In this document: positions 18,122 to 30,400 of the stretch, in pieces
How positions within the stretch are numbered: position 1 is the stretch's first letter
Layout: every line of letters begins with the position of its first letter
Assembly (NCBI RefSeq): GCF_030695065.1
Contig: NZ_JAUYTR010000016.1
Location: forward strand, 310,001 to 374,000
Direction of reading: 5' to 3'
DNA: 64,000 nt
DNA from: Sediminibacterium sp.
Lineage (GTDB): Bacteria > Bacteroidota > Bacteroidia > Chitinophagales > Chitinophagaceae
Notes under the pieces: generated by a model
Database searches by the model: none
Told to the model about the DNA's origin: nothing
Seen by the model: only the letters and a program-made list of their open reading frames with translations
Position numbers and translations under genes: made by a program

Positions 18122-19312
18122 TTAGGAGAGTTTGCCGAGCGCATTAGCAATTCTATCCCAAGCTTTTTCAATATTGGACATGCTATTAGCAAAAGAAAAA
18201 CGAACGCAATTGGGTTCTCCAAACGCATCTCCCATTACCGAACTTACATGGGCGGTATTTAACAAATACATACTAAAATCAGCAGCATTTTTAATAGTTT
18301 CTATTCCATTCGATTTGCCATAATAATAACTTACATCAGGAAATACATAGAAAGCGCCTTCTGGTGCAAAACATTTAAACCCTGAAATAGCATTAACCAA
18401 TTCTAAGGTCTTTGTTCTTCTTCTTGTAAACTCTTCTGTCATTTCAATAGAGGGCTTCAAATCTCCTGTAAGAGCTGCCACCGCTGCTTTCTGTGCAATA
18501 GAACAAGTACCACTGGTAAACTGTCCTTGTAATTTTTCACATGCTTTAGATATGGTTGCATTAGCAGCAATATAACCTAAACGCCATCCGGTCATAGCAA
18601 AGCCTTTACTCAACCCATTAATAATTACTACTTGATTTTTTATGCTTTCAAATTGTGCAATGCTTTCGTGCTTGCCCATAAAATTGATGTATTCATAAAT
18701 TTCATCGGAAAGGATAGTTATTCCTGGATGCTTTTCAAATACTTTTACCAAGGCTTCCAACTCATCCTTACTGTACACTGCACCCGATGGGTTACAGGGT
18801 GAAGAAAACATAAATACTTTTGTTTTTGGAGTGATTGCTGCCTCCAATTCTGCAGCTGTTGTTTTGAATTTATTTTCTACAGTGGTTCTAATTTCAACTA
18901 CTTTACCACGAGCAATTTTTACCAACTCAGAATAAGTAACCCAATAAGGAGTGGGAATAATAACTTCATCGCCTTCGTCTACCAATGCTAAAATTGAATT
19001 GGCTAAACTTTGCTTAGCGCCAGTAGACACCACTATATGCTCTGGTTTATAGTTTAAGTTATTATCACGTTTTAATTTTGTACAAACCGCTTCTCTTAAA
19101 TCTAAAAAACCAGGCACAGGGGTATAATGACTCCAGTTATCATTAATTGCTTTAATAGCTGCATCTTTAATATGTTGTGGCGTATCAAAATCGGGTTCGC
19201 CCAAACTTAAATCAATCACATCTATTCCTTGGGCACGCAATTCACGACCCAGTTTAGCCATTTTAAGTGTTTCTGGCTCACTAAACCTGTTCAATAAAGA
19301 AGACAATTCCAT
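18122..19312 (-). CDS. pyridoxal phosphate-dependent aminotransferase, aspartate aminotransferase type (class I)
   Basis: Transfers amino groups between an amino acid (probably Asp or an aromatic) and 2-oxoglutarate using PLP. The 396-aa product shows the N-terminal IDLSLGEPDFDTP, YTPVPGFLDLREAV, the cofactor segment FSSPCNPSGAVYSKDE, and the PLP lysine motif INGLSKGFAMTGWRLGY. The C-terminal VRFSFANS carries the substrate carboxylate-binding arginine. It most resembles the AspC/PatA-like subgroup I gamma. It lies 23 nt upstream (in coding direction) of nothing on the same strand except the beta-lactamase-like gene that precedes it, so co-transcription with that gene is possible. Confidence 0.9.
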   Translation of the reverse strand: MELSSLLNRFSEPETLKMAKLGRELRAQGIDVIDLSLGEPDFDTPQHIKDAAIKAINDNWSHYTPVPGFLDLREAVCTKLKRDNNLNYKPEHIVVSTGAKQSLANSILALVDEGDEVIIPTPYWVTYSELVKIARGKVVEIRTTVENKFKTTAAELEAAITPKTKVFMFSSPCNPSGAVYSKDELEALVKVFEKHPGITILSDEIYEYINFMGKHESIAQFESIKNQVVIINGLSKGFAMTGWRLGYIAANATISKACEKLQGQFTSGTCSIAQKAAVAALTGDLKPSIEMTEEFTRRRTKTLELVNAISGFKCFAPEGAFYVFPDVSYYYGKSNGIETIKNAADFSMYLLNTAHVSSVMGDAFGEPNCVRFSFANSMSNIEKAWDRIANALGKLS

Positions 19313-19335
19313 TCAGAAAAATTTAAGACGACAAT

Positions 19336-20556
19336 TTACTTAATTATGGGCAATTTGCCCTTGCGCTGTAATTCTTGTTGATAAATGGCAATACCCAAGT
19401 CGCGCATAAAAGGGAATCCTAATGTATCGTATTCATATTGATCATCATTATAAATACCGTCTGTATTACAAGAAATCACTGCACTAAGCAAGAATTCAAT
19501 ATTGTTAACAGGATCTGTTATGTAAGCAATATCTAATAGAAAACCATATGCATCACCTACCTTATTATAAATTTTCACATTAGGAAACAAGGTGGTTCTT
19601 TCAGAACCTTGTAACAGAAATTTACAGTAAGTATCATAATAATAACTTGAATCATAAAACGGAGACTCCGACTCTCTGGGATACATGCTCATGAATTTTT
19701 TTACAAAATCATAATCATCATTAGTTAAGTTAAAACGTTTTTTACGAGGAAATTGCTCCGGAAAAATAACTGATTGTAAAATATGATGTAAGTCTTGTAA
19801 ATAGATTCTGTTCTTATTTAAAAAAGAAAATGGTTCATTAATAATTTTTCCACCTTTCATGTAACCTTTACCCAGTAACACATTGGTAGCTTCAAACACT
19901 GCATTACTTTTAATAGCGGGTTGCTCATAAATTAAGTTACCTGCAGTGTCATAAAATTTCACAGGATTGGTAATGGCTTGTTGTTCTACAGTTCTACTCA
20001 ATTGAAGTCTATGGCGAATAATTACATCTGGATAACCTTTCTCTTTCAGTTTACGCTGAATATACTCTTGACCTAAAAACTCATACAATCGATTGAATGC
20101 ATCATTATCGCTTACTAAAAATATTTGTTTGATGTAATTCTCAATAGTGGGTGCGCCATCATTTGCATTGGGTTGATTATACACGTGGTCTTGAGAAGCT
20201 GCAGCACTATCAGTAATCATAATGCTATTACGGGTAAGTCCGTTAATACCTAATTCATTAATTTTTTCCAAGGCTAACAATGCAATGGGCATTTTAACCG
20301 TACTGGCAGGATAGAAATATTCCTGATTATTCAAACGATAACCAAAATCTTTAAAAGAAGGCTTATTTCTTTTATTTCTGTTGATTTGAGTATAAATAAT
20401 TTGTACCCTAAAACTGTCTGGATTGCTGGTAATACGTTTAAAATATTGGGGATTGTTTTTAAGTACTTGATGAAGAGGGGATTGAGGGTCGAATATTTGC
20501 CCATTGACCATAATAGTAAAAGTACATATAAGGGTTACTAAAAAGAGATGCTTCAT
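19336..20556 (-). CDS. exported serine hydrolase, class A beta-lactamase-like fold
   Basis: The 406-aa protein has a signal peptide (MKHLFLVTLICTFTIMVNGQ) and penicillin-recognising enzyme motifs: the SxxK motif in YPASTVKMPIALLALE, the SDN-type motif in FLVSDNDAFNRLYEFLG, and a KTG-like KVG in YNKVGDAYGF. This is the class A beta-lactamase superfamily layout (PF13354-like), but the long insert and degenerate KTG argue against a resistance enzyme. A cell-wall or esterase role is more likely; the substrate is unknown. It diverges from sdaA with overlapping promoter regions, and a TAAGTTTG box lies 4 nt before its ATG. Confidence 0.78.
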   Translation of the reverse strand: MKHLFLVTLICTFTIMVNGQIFDPQSPLHQVLKNNPQYFKRITSNPDSFRVQIIYTQINRNKRNKPSFKDFGYRLNNQEYFYPASTVKMPIALLALEKINELGINGLTRNSIMITDSAAASQDHVYNQPNANDGAPTIENYIKQIFLVSDNDAFNRLYEFLGQEYIQRKLKEKGYPDVIIRHRLQLSRTVEQQAITNPVKFYDTAGNLIYEQPAIKSNAVFEATNVLLGKGYMKGGKIINEPFSFLNKNRIYLQDLHHILQSVIFPEQFPRKKRFNLTNDDYDFVKKFMSMYPRESESPFYDSSYYYDTYCKFLLQGSERTTLFPNVKIYNKVGDAYGFLLDIAYITDPVNNIEFLLSAVISCNTDGIYNDDQYEYDTLGFPFMRDLGIAIYQQELQRKGKLPIIK

Positions 20557-20560
20557 TTAC

Positions 20561-20568
20561 CAAACTTA
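20561..20568 (-). promoter_or_regulatory. Bacteroidota -7 promoter box (TAAGTTTG) abutting the start codon
   Basis: Exact TAnnTTTG on the minus strand, 4 nt before the ATG at 20556. The opposing box for sdaA starts 16 nt further on, so the two promoters overlap. Confidence 0.4.
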
Positions 20569-20583
20569 ATGAAAATTGATAAT

Positions 20584-20591
20584 TAACTTTA
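20584..20591 (+). promoter_or_regulatory. near-consensus -7 box (TAACTTTA) abutting the sdaA start
   Basis: One mismatch from TAnnTTTG (last G is A), 4 nt before the sdaA ATG. Confidence 0.3.
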
Positions 20592-20595
20592 CCAA

Positions 20596-22026
20596 ATGCC
20601 ACATGAAGCAATTTCCGTATTTGATATGTTTAAAATAGGGGTAGGGCCTTCTAGTTCACATACGCTTGGGCCTTGGCGCGCCGCCCTTCGTTGCTTGGAT
20701 AATTTAAGTAAGCAACACCCATTAGCTACTGTTAAAGCAGTAACTGTTCTATTATATGGCTCATTAGCCAAAACGGGGAAGGGACACGGCACTGATATAG
20801 CTGTGTTAATGGGTTTGATGAAAGAGGATCCTGTTACCATTGATGTAAACAGCATCAATCCTAAGATTGCTGAAATTAAAACTACTCATCAGTTATTATT
20901 AGGGGGAGAACATGCCATTCCATTTGAATTTAAAGAAGACTTGGTTTTTTTAACTAATGAATCGTTACCCTTTCACCCGAACGGTTTGAGTTTTTTAATT
21001 ACACTCAACAATGGTGATCAGTTAAGTGAAACTTACTTTTCAATTGGGGGTGGATTTGTGGTGAAAGAAGGCGAATCATCTGCTGGAAATAGGGAAAGTG
21101 TTGAGCTTTCTTTCCCTACCAACAATGCAGCCGACATATTGCATTGGTGCAGAAAAACGGGGATGGCAATACATGAAATGGTTTTGGAAAACGAAACCAG
21201 TTGGCGTTCAGAAGCGGAAACTAAAAAAGGGGTATTAGCCATCTGGCATGCCATGCGCGATTGTACTTATAGAGGATGCCATTCAAAAGGCGAATTGCCT
21301 GGTGGATTACAAGTTAGAAGAAGGGCTTTTGAGCTAAACAAAAAGCTCATTAATAAACAGCCATATAGTAATTACGAAGAATGGTTAGAAGCCATTCGTA
21401 AAGGAGGTAACTCCTTCAATTATATTTTAGATTGGGTAAGCTGTTTTGCATTGGCAGTGAATGAAGAAAACGCCTCATTTGGTAGAGTTGTAACTGCACC
21501 AACCAATGGCGCTGCAGGTGTTATTCCTGCGGTTTTGCAATATTATATTGCTTTTTGCGAAGGTGGAACAGAAGAAAAAATCATTCAATTTTTATTAACT
21601 GCATCAGAAATAGGATCCATTTTTAAAAAGGGAGCTACCATTTCAGCTGCAATGGGAGGCTGTCAGGCTGAAATAGGAGTATCCTCAGCCATGGCTGCAG
21701 GCGCTCTTACTGAATGCATGGGCGGAACCCAACAACAAGTATTGATGGCTGCAGAAATTGCAATGGAACATCACTTAGGTTTAACCTGTGATCCAATTGG
21801 TGGTTTAGTGCAAATACCTTGTATAGAAAGAAATACAATGGGTGCCATCAAAGCCATTACCGCTTCACAATTGGCGCTACAAAGCACACCAGATTTTGCA
21901 CTAGTTAGTTTAGACAAAGTAATTGCAACCATGTGGACCACCGCTTTAGACATGAACAGTAAATACAAAGAAACCGCAGATGGTGGCTTAGCCATTCAAG
22001 TTCCATTGGGTTTGAGTGAATGTTGA
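20596..22026 (+). CDS. sdaA: L-serine ammonia-lyase (L-serine dehydratase, 4Fe-4S type)
   Basis: Deaminates L-serine to pyruvate and ammonia using a [4Fe-4S] cluster. The 476-aa single-chain form contains the beta domain at the N-terminus ([36 protein letters not shown]). The catalytic alpha domain follows ([55 protein letters not shown]) and supplies the cluster cysteines. Length and order match the one-polypeptide bacterial type. serA, for serine synthesis, is elsewhere in the window. A divergent promoter region is shared with the beta-lactamase-like gene. Confidence 0.96.
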   Translation: MPHEAISVFDMFKIGVGPSSSHTLGPWRAALRCLDNLSKQHPLATVKAVTVLLYGSLAKTGKGHGTDIAVLMGLMKEDPVTIDVNSINPKIAEIKTTHQLLLGGEHAIPFEFKEDLVFLTNESLPFHPNGLSFLITLNNGDQLSETYFSIGGGFVVKEGESSAGNRESVELSFPTNNAADILHWCRKTGMAIHEMVLENETSWRSEAETKKGVLAIWHAMRDCTYRGCHSKGELPGGLQVRRRAFELNKKLINKQPYSNYEEWLEAIRKGGNSFNYILDWVSCFALAVNEENASFGRVVTAPTNGAAGVIPAVLQYYIAFCEGGTEEKIIQFLLTASEIGSIFKKGATISAAMGGCQAEIGVSSAMAAGALTECMGGTQQQVLMAAEIAMEHHLGLTCDPIGGLVQIPCIERNTMGAIKAITASQLALQSTPDFALVSLDKVIATMWTTALDMNSKYKETADGGLAIQVPLGLSEC

Positions 22027-22045
22027 GGATAGTTATTGGATTTGA

Positions 22046-24073
<2,028 letters not shown>

Positions 24074-24107
24074 AATAGTAAAACTAAATAATGGCCTACT
24101 CAGTGCT

Positions 24108-24115
24108 TATATTTG
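24108..24115 (+). promoter_or_regulatory. Bacteroidota -7 promoter box (TATATTTG)
   Basis: Exact TAnnTTTG, 18 nt before ATG 24134. This supports the ATG rather than the TTG start of the ORF track, which lies inside the box. Confidence 0.5.
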
Positions 24116-24133
24116 GGTTACTTAACAAATAAA

Positions 24134-24496
24134 ATGAAAGCAATCTCCATCCGACCTTTTATTGGTTCCAAGGATTTCAACCTAAGTCGTTCATTTTACA
24201 AAGACTTAGGTTTTGAAGAGCATATTATTAGCCCACAGCTAAGTGCCTTTCATTTTTCTAAAATGATATTTTATTTACAAAATGCATACGTTAAGGATTG
24301 GGTAGATAATACCATGGTATTTGTAGAAGTGGAAAATGTAGATGATTATTGGACTGAGTTACTTTCTTTAAACTTAATGCATAAATATCCGATGGTACGT
24401 TTAGTACCACCCAAGATGTTAGATTGGGGCAAAGAATGTTTTGTACACGATCCTTCGGGCATACTTTGGCATTTTGGAGAATTTAAAGTAAAATAA
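24134..24496 (+). CDS. VOC (glyoxalase/bleomycin-resistance fold) family protein
   Basis: About 120 aa from ATG 24134. The pattern IRPFIGSKDFNLSRSFYKDLGFEEH, a central beta-hairpin region and the closing FVHDPSGILWHFGEFK are typical of vicinal-oxygen-chelate superfamily proteins. These include lyases, dioxygenases and antibiotic-binding proteins. Metal ligands are incomplete by eye, so whether it is an enzyme or a binding protein is open. The ORF-track start (TTG 24113) overlaps a TATATTTG promoter box and is therefore rejected. It is convergent with mqnE, 18 nt apart. Confidence 0.8.
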   Translation: MKAISIRPFIGSKDFNLSRSFYKDLGFEEHIISPQLSAFHFSKMIFYLQNAYVKDWVDNTMVFVEVENVDDYWTELLSLNLMHKYPMVRLVPPKMLDWGKECFVHDPSGILWHFGEFKVK

Positions 24497-24514
24497 ATAT
24501 TCTATAGAGGTGCA

Positions 24515-25666
24515 TTAAACTACATCCATCGCCACTTCATTATAATCCTTGATTTCATTGTATAAGGTACCACGCTCAACTGGTTGACGTCTTACTTGTT
24601 TAATTAATTGAACTAGGTCTGCAGTGCTCATGGTAGGTGTTTGCTCCTCACTTCCCGCCATAGCATAAATTTTAGTGGTATCGTCAATGGTTCCATCAAT
24701 ATCGTTAACGCCAAAGGATAAGGTTAATTGGGCATTCTTTCTGCCCAACATTGGCCAATAGGCTTTGATATGATTGAAGTTGTCTAAAAACAGTCTAGAT
24801 ACTGCATACATTTTCATGTCTTCAACAATGGTACTTTCTGCAACATTACTCATATCATTATCCTTGTTGCGGAACTTTAATGGAATGAATGTATTGAATC
24901 CGCCAGTTTCGTCTTGCAAGCTGCGCAAGCGATCCATATGATGTATACGATGCCAATAAGATTCAATATGACCATAGAGTAGAGTAGCATTGCTGTGCAT
25001 GCCTAATTCATGAGCCGCTTTGTGTATAGCCAACCATCCGTCAGCATCTACTTTATCGTCACATATTTGTTTACGGATATCTGGATGAAAAATTTCTGCA
25101 CCACCACCAGGTAAAGAATCCAATCCAGCTTCATGTGCTAAACGCATACCTTCTTCTACAGAAACTTTGGCCTTTCTGAACATATAATCTAACTCAACTG
25201 GTGTAAATGCTTTTATATGCAAATCAGGACGATGCGCTTTAATGGTGCGCAATAATTCTAAAAAGAATTCCATATTCATTTTAGGATGAACGCCACCTAC
25301 AATATGCACTTCCGTAACAGGCTTACCATCATAGCTTTTTACTAAATGCATCATCTGCTCAATGCTTAATTCCCATCCTTCTTCACGATGTGCATATAAT
25401 TTTGAATAAGAGCAAAACGCGCAGGAAAACACGCAAACATTGGTAGGCTCTATATGAAAATTTCTATTGAAATAAGTTTTATGCCCGTGCTTTTGCTCTC
25501 TTACCCAATTGGCAAGAGCACCCACAAAGGAGAGAGACGCTTGTTCAAATAAAGCAACGCCCTCATCAAAACTGATGCGTTCTTTATTTAATATTTTATA
25601 TCCAATGGATTGTAACTGTTGATTTTTCTCAGCGTCTACCAATACTTTAGTTGCTCCTGTATTCAT
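24515..25666 (-). CDS. mqnE: aminodeoxyfutalosine synthase (radical SAM), futalosine menaquinone pathway
   Basis: Radical SAM enzyme that joins SAM-derived adenosyl to 3-[(1-carboxyvinyl)oxy]benzoate, making aminodeoxyfutalosine for menaquinone synthesis. The 383-aa protein has the CxxxCxxC cluster motif in NVCVFSCAFCSYSK, GGVHPKMNMEFF, LPGGGAEIFHPDIR and SNATLLYGHIESYWHR. The last fits MqnE better than its relative MqnC, which usually reads TATMMFGHxE. A TAAATTTG box lies 16 nt before the ATG. It indicates that this organism makes menaquinone by the futalosine rather than the classical Men route. MqnC is the main alternative. Confidence 0.85.
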   Translation of the reverse strand: MNTGATKVLVDAEKNQQLQSIGYKILNKERISFDEGVALFEQASLSFVGALANWVREQKHGHKTYFNRNFHIEPTNVCVFSCAFCSYSKLYAHREEGWELSIEQMMHLVKSYDGKPVTEVHIVGGVHPKMNMEFFLELLRTIKAHRPDLHIKAFTPVELDYMFRKAKVSVEEGMRLAHEAGLDSLPGGGAEIFHPDIRKQICDDKVDADGWLAIHKAAHELGMHSNATLLYGHIESYWHRIHHMDRLRSLQDETGGFNTFIPLKFRNKDNDMSNVAESTIVEDMKMYAVSRLFLDNFNHIKAYWPMLGRKNAQLTLSFGVNDIDGTIDDTTKIYAMAGSEEQTPTMSTADLVQLIKQVRRQPVERGTLYNEIKDYNEVAMDVV

Positions 25667-25682
25667 GGCTCCAAATTTTGTG

Positions 25683-25690
25683 CAAATTTA
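25683..25690 (-). promoter_or_regulatory. Bacteroidota -7 promoter box (TAAATTTG) for mqnE
   Basis: Exact TAnnTTTG on the minus strand, 16 nt before the mqnE ATG. Confidence 0.5.
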
Positions 25691-25695
25691 CACCA

Positions 25696-26925
25696 TTAGA
25701 ACATCAGAATGCCTGCAATTGTTGCAGATAAATAAGAAGCTAGGGTTCCACAAAGTAGTGCTCTCAATCCCAATTTAGCTAAATCGGCTCTACGCGTAGG
25801 AGCTAACTCGCCAATACCGCCAATTTGCATACCAACGCTACTAAAATTTGCAAACCCACAAATGGCAATACTTACAATTAACAAGCCCTTTTCAGACACA
25901 ATAGGGATGGTTTTAGTAGTTAAATTATTGAATGCAACAAACTCATTAATGGTGAGCTTTTGACCCAACAAAGAGGCAGCATTGGCAATATCTACTTGTG
26001 GCACACCCATTGCCCAAGTCATTGGATAGAAAATTTTGCTAAAAATTACATCTAGCGTTACCCCAGGAATAATTAACCCAATACAATAATTAATTAGCGC
26101 AATCAATGCAATGAATCCAATTAACATGGCAATTACATTCAATGCTATTTTCATTCCATCGCTGGCTCCATGAGATATGGCATCAATAATATTACTGTAT
26201 GGGCTTTTTACCTCTAATTTTACTTTGCCCATTGTTTGGGACTCTTCGGTTTCTGGGAACACAATTTTAGAAATCACCAACGCACCGGGAGCAGCCATTA
26301 AACTTGCTGTTAACAAATATTCTGCTTTAGCACCCATATTTGCATAAACAATCAATATACCACCGGCAATACAGGCCAAGCTTCCACTCATGCTTGCCAA
26401 TAATTCACTCTTGGTCATGGTGCTTAAATAGGGGCGTATCATTACCTGTGCTTCTACTTGACCAACAAAAGCCGAAGCAACATTACTGAGTGCTTCGGCT
26501 CCGCTTACGCGCATGATAAAATTCATGGCTTTGGCAATAACAGATACAATGAACTGCATTACCCCAAAATGATATAAAATGGCTACTAAAACGCAAACCA
26601 AAATAATGGTTGCAGTAACACTAAATGCAAATACAAATCCACCCTGACTAAAATTCTTTACACCGTCTGGGGCATTTACCATAATGCCACTGTACACAAA
26701 AGCAACGCCCTCTCTTGCAAACCGTTCAATTTTTTCCATTCCATGACCCAGCAATTGAAAAAAGCGGGTTACAGGGGGCACTTTTAACACCATCACAGCA
26801 ATAAAAATCTGCAATAATATTCCGCTAAAAACCAGTCTGTAGTTAATTCTTCGCTTGTTATTAGAAAACAAAAATGCAATGCCCAGTATCAGTATAATCC
26901 CAATAATTCCTTGAAACCTTTCCAT
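25696..26925 (-). CDS. concentrative nucleoside transporter (CNT/NupC family)
   Basis: Inner-membrane ion-coupled nucleoside symporter. The roughly 409-aa protein has an N-terminal helix pair (GIIGIILILGIAFLFSNNKRRINYRLV), FAFSVTATIILVCVLVAILYHFGVMQ, and the conserved core VGQVEAQVMIRPYLSTMTKSEL. It ends with CGFANFSSVGMQIGGIGELAPTRR, characteristic of CNT proteins. The ORF track begins at a TTG two codons earlier; ATG 26925 (MERFQG) is preferred. It stands between thioredoxin and mqnE on the same strand. The coupling ion is probably Na+ or H+, not decidable here. Confidence 0.92.
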   Translation of the reverse strand: MERFQGIIGIILILGIAFLFSNNKRRINYRLVFSGILLQIFIAVMVLKVPPVTRFFQLLGHGMEKIERFAREGVAFVYSGIMVNAPDGVKNFSQGGFVFAFSVTATIILVCVLVAILYHFGVMQFIVSVIAKAMNFIMRVSGAEALSNVASAFVGQVEAQVMIRPYLSTMTKSELLASMSGSLACIAGGILIVYANMGAKAEYLLTASLMAAPGALVISKIVFPETEESQTMGKVKLEVKSPYSNIIDAISHGASDGMKIALNVIAMLIGFIALIALINYCIGLIIPGVTLDVIFSKIFYPMTWAMGVPQVDIANAASLLGQKLTINEFVAFNNLTTKTIPIVSEKGLLIVSIAICGFANFSSVGMQIGGIGELAPTRRADLAKLGLRALLCGTLASYLSATIAGILMF

Positions 26926-26970
26926 ATACAATCAGTTAGTAATAGATTAGGTTTGAAAGATACGGAATCA

Positions 26971-27288
26971 CTACATGTGTGCTTGAATTTTTTTGTCTAA
27001 AACAGATTTAGGAACAGCTCCAATTTGTTTGTCTACGATTTGTCCTCCTTTAATAAATAGGATAGCAGGAATAGAAGTGATACCATAGTTCACGCTCAAA
27101 TTTGGGTTATGATCTACGTTTACTTTACCCACATTTATTTTACCATCGTATTCTTTAGACAATTCTTCAATAACTGGTCCAATAGCTCTACATGGTCCAC
27201 ACCATTCTGCCCAAAAATCTACTACGGTTAATTTATCGCTGTCCAATACAGTTGATTGGAAATTCGCGTCTGTTAGTTCTAATGCCAT
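26971..27288 (-). CDS. trxA: thioredoxin
   Basis: Cytoplasmic dithiol oxidoreductase that keeps protein thiols reduced, recycled by thioredoxin reductase. The 105-aa length is standard. The active site VVDFWAEWCGPCRAIGP and the cis-proline loop YGITSIPAILFIKGGQIVDK are intact, and no signal peptide is present. A TAAATTTG promoter box lies 28 nt upstream. It sits between dnaE upstream (132 nt away) and the nucleoside transporter downstream (45 nt), probably as its own unit. Confidence 0.97.
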   Translation of the reverse strand: MALELTDANFQSTVLDSDKLTVVDFWAEWCGPCRAIGPVIEELSKEYDGKINVGKVNVDHNPNLSVNYGITSIPAILFIKGGQIVDKQIGAVPKSVLDKKIQAHM

Positions 27289-27316
27289 ATTTAATGTTTT
27301 ATTAAATTGTTTTAAT

Positions 27317-27324
27317 CAAATTTA
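27317..27324 (-). promoter_or_regulatory. Bacteroidota -7 promoter box (TAAATTTG) for trxA
   Basis: Exact TAnnTTTG, 28 nt before the thioredoxin ATG, in the gap after dnaE. Confidence 0.5.
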
Positions 27325-27420
27325 CTACCAAAGCTATGGAACTGCTCATTTGACTTTTCCACCAATGTGACAAGTTTATTTTGGCTGTTTATACTGCCAA
27401 TGGGGCAGAAAATACCCAAA

Positions 27421-30400
27421 TTACCCAACCAACCCTACTTTTACCTCAATATCTAAATTATTCATTAGGTATTCTGCCATTTCCTCGTTCATTTGAAACC
27501 CCCTTTCAATAGTGTACATACTTATTTTTAAGTTTTCTTTGGGTTCCATGATATTAATTCTAAGCGTACTCTTACCAGGGTATGCCTTCAAATTTTTTTC
27601 TATAAAGCCCACCATGGATGGGGTAACTGCAGAAGGGTGCATATTAATTTCAACAGAACGGGTTAATTGTTGCTTCACCGTTTCTAAGAGAGACATGCTA
27701 CTGATTTTAAATTCGAATAAATTGGGTTGATTGTAGCGGTTTCTAAATACGCCATTCAGCAATATATTCTGTCCCTTCTCTAAATAGTCTTTGTAGCGAA
27801 TATAATCTTCGCTCCACAACATGTATTCGGTTTTTCCACTGTAGTCTTCTATTACAAAGGATCCAAAGTTCTTACCCGTCTTGGTAACTCGATGCTGCAC
27901 GTCGGTTACCAATCCTGCAACCCGATACATTTTACCCAAACTTGACCCTTCAACCAAAGCATCGCGCACTTCATTAAAGTCGGCAATATTGGTGATTTCA
28001 TAATGTTTTAATTCGAATTTGAAATGATCTAATGGATGCCCACTCATGAACATACCAGTTACTTCTTTCTCATAATTCAATAGTTCTGTTAATGTCCATG
28101 GCTCGCAAGGGGCTACCTTAGGTTTTGGAACATGCATAGCACCTGGTAAATCACCAAAAAGGGTATTCGTATTACCAGAGCTCAAGCTCTGTTGTACTTG
28201 ACCATAGTTGACTATTTTTTCTAAGCCATTCACCCTTTCTCCATCAACTGTATGAAAATATTGTGCACGGTGCATTGCAGGAAAACAATCAAATGCGCCT
28301 GAATACACCAAGCTTTCTAATGATTTTTTATTGACCGACTTCTGTAATACTCGTTGAACAAAATCAAAAATATCTACATAAGGGCCATTCTTCTGGCGCT
28401 CTGATATAATAGATTCAATGGCCATTTCACCAACGCCCTTTAATCCGCCCAAACCAAATCTGATTTCACCTTTGGCGTTCACGGCAAAACCTTTCAGGGA
28501 TTCATTAATATCTGGCCCTAGTACATTTATACCCATGCGTTTACATTCTTCCATAAAGAAAGTAATCTTTTCAATATTGCCTTGGTGGTTCAATACTGCA
28601 GACATGTATTCACCAGGATAATGGGCTTTTAAATATGCTGTTTGATAAGCTACAAAAGCATAACAGGTAGAGTGCGATTTATTAAATGCATATTGTGCAA
28701 ATGCCTCCCAATCGGTCCAAATTTTTTCGAGTTTATCTGCAGGATGCCCCTTGGCAGTTGCACCTCCAATAAACTGTGCTTTCATTTTATCGAGCACCGA
28801 TTTTTGCTTTTTACCCATTGCTTTACGCAACACGTCGGCATCTCCTTTTGAAAAGCCTGCTAAACTTTGGCTGAGCAACATTACTTGCTCTTGGTATACT
28901 GTAATACCATAAGTATCACTGAGGTATTCTTTGGTTTCTTCTATATCATAGCTGATTGCTTCCTTGCCATGTTTTCGGGCAATAAAGTTGGGAATATATG
29001 CAATGGGGCCTGGTCTATACAATGCGTTCATTGCAATTAAATCGTTAAAGTGGTCGGGCTTTAATTCACGCAAATATTTTTGCATACCCACACTTTCAAA
29101 CTGGAATGTTCCATTGGTTTGGCCGCTTTGATACAATTGAAATGTTTTTTCATCATCCAATGGAATGGTATCTAAATCAATTGTTACATCATGATTCAAT
29201 TTTATTAATTCCAATGCGGTCTTTAAAATGGAAAGGGTTTTTAAACCCAAAAAGTCCATCTTAATTACACCTGCATCTTCAATAATACTACCTTCAATTT
29301 GGGTAACCCATAAATCGGAATCCTTAGCTGTTGCTACGGGTATTAAATCGGTTAAATCTCTAGGTGCAATAATGATACCTGCGGCGTGTATGCCTGTATT
29401 TCGTACCGACCCCTCTAATCTTTCTGCTTCTCTTAAAACTTGAGCTCGTATATCTGAACCTTTATAAATTTCTCGCAGCTTTTTTACATTATCAATGTCT
29501 TCCTGCTGATAACCTTCTTTTTCCTCTAATGATTTAGGGCCCTCTTTAATGGTAAGTGGTGCTTTTAGAACCCTTCCTAATTCAGTACCAGGTTTATCAG
29601 GTACCAGCTTGGCCAACATATTACTTTCTGCTAGTGGTAAATCTAACACGCGAGCAACATCCTTAATACTCATTTTTGCAGCCATGGTGCCATAAGTCAC
29701 AATTTGCGCTACCTGACTCTTTCCATATTTCTGAACCACATAATCAATTACTTTTTGACGGCCTTCGTCGTCAAAATCTGTATCAATATCGGGCATGCTC
29801 TTTCGGTCCGGATTTAAGAAACGCTCGAATAGTAAGTTGTATTTTATTGGATCAATATTGGTAATGCCTATGCAAAAAGCTACTACAGAGCCTGCCGCAG
29901 AACCACGACCAGGGCCAATAAAAACCCCCATGTCTCTACCTGCTTTAATAAAATCACTTACAATTAAAAAGTATCCAGCAAAACCCATGGTTTTGATAGT
30001 AAACAATTCAAAATCTATCCGTTCTTGAATTTCAGGTGTAATATCACTGTATCGTTGTTTGGCTCCTTCATATGTTAAGTGCTTCAATAATTCCCATTGA
30101 TTCAAATTGGCGTCTGCATGTATTTGAAATTCTTTTGGAATTGGAAAAGCGGGGAGGAGTATGTCTTTCTTTAAATTCAGCACCTCAACTTTGTCTACAA
30201 TGCGGTTGGTATTATCTAAAGACTCTGGAATATCATGAAATAGCTTGGACATTTCATCTTGAGTCTTAAAATAAAACTGATCATTAGGAAATTTAAATCG
30301 ACGATTTTTAATTTGTACTTCATCATTTACAAAATCATCAAAACCCGGTGTGCTTTGTTTTTCTCCTGTATTAATACACAATAAAATATCGTGTGCGTTG

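Noticed and set aside
19336-20556. Beta-lactamase resistance gene
   Set aside because: SxxK and SDN motifs are present, but KTG is degenerate and the protein is much longer than class A enzymes; a resistance role is not supported. The same caution applies to 47960-49174.
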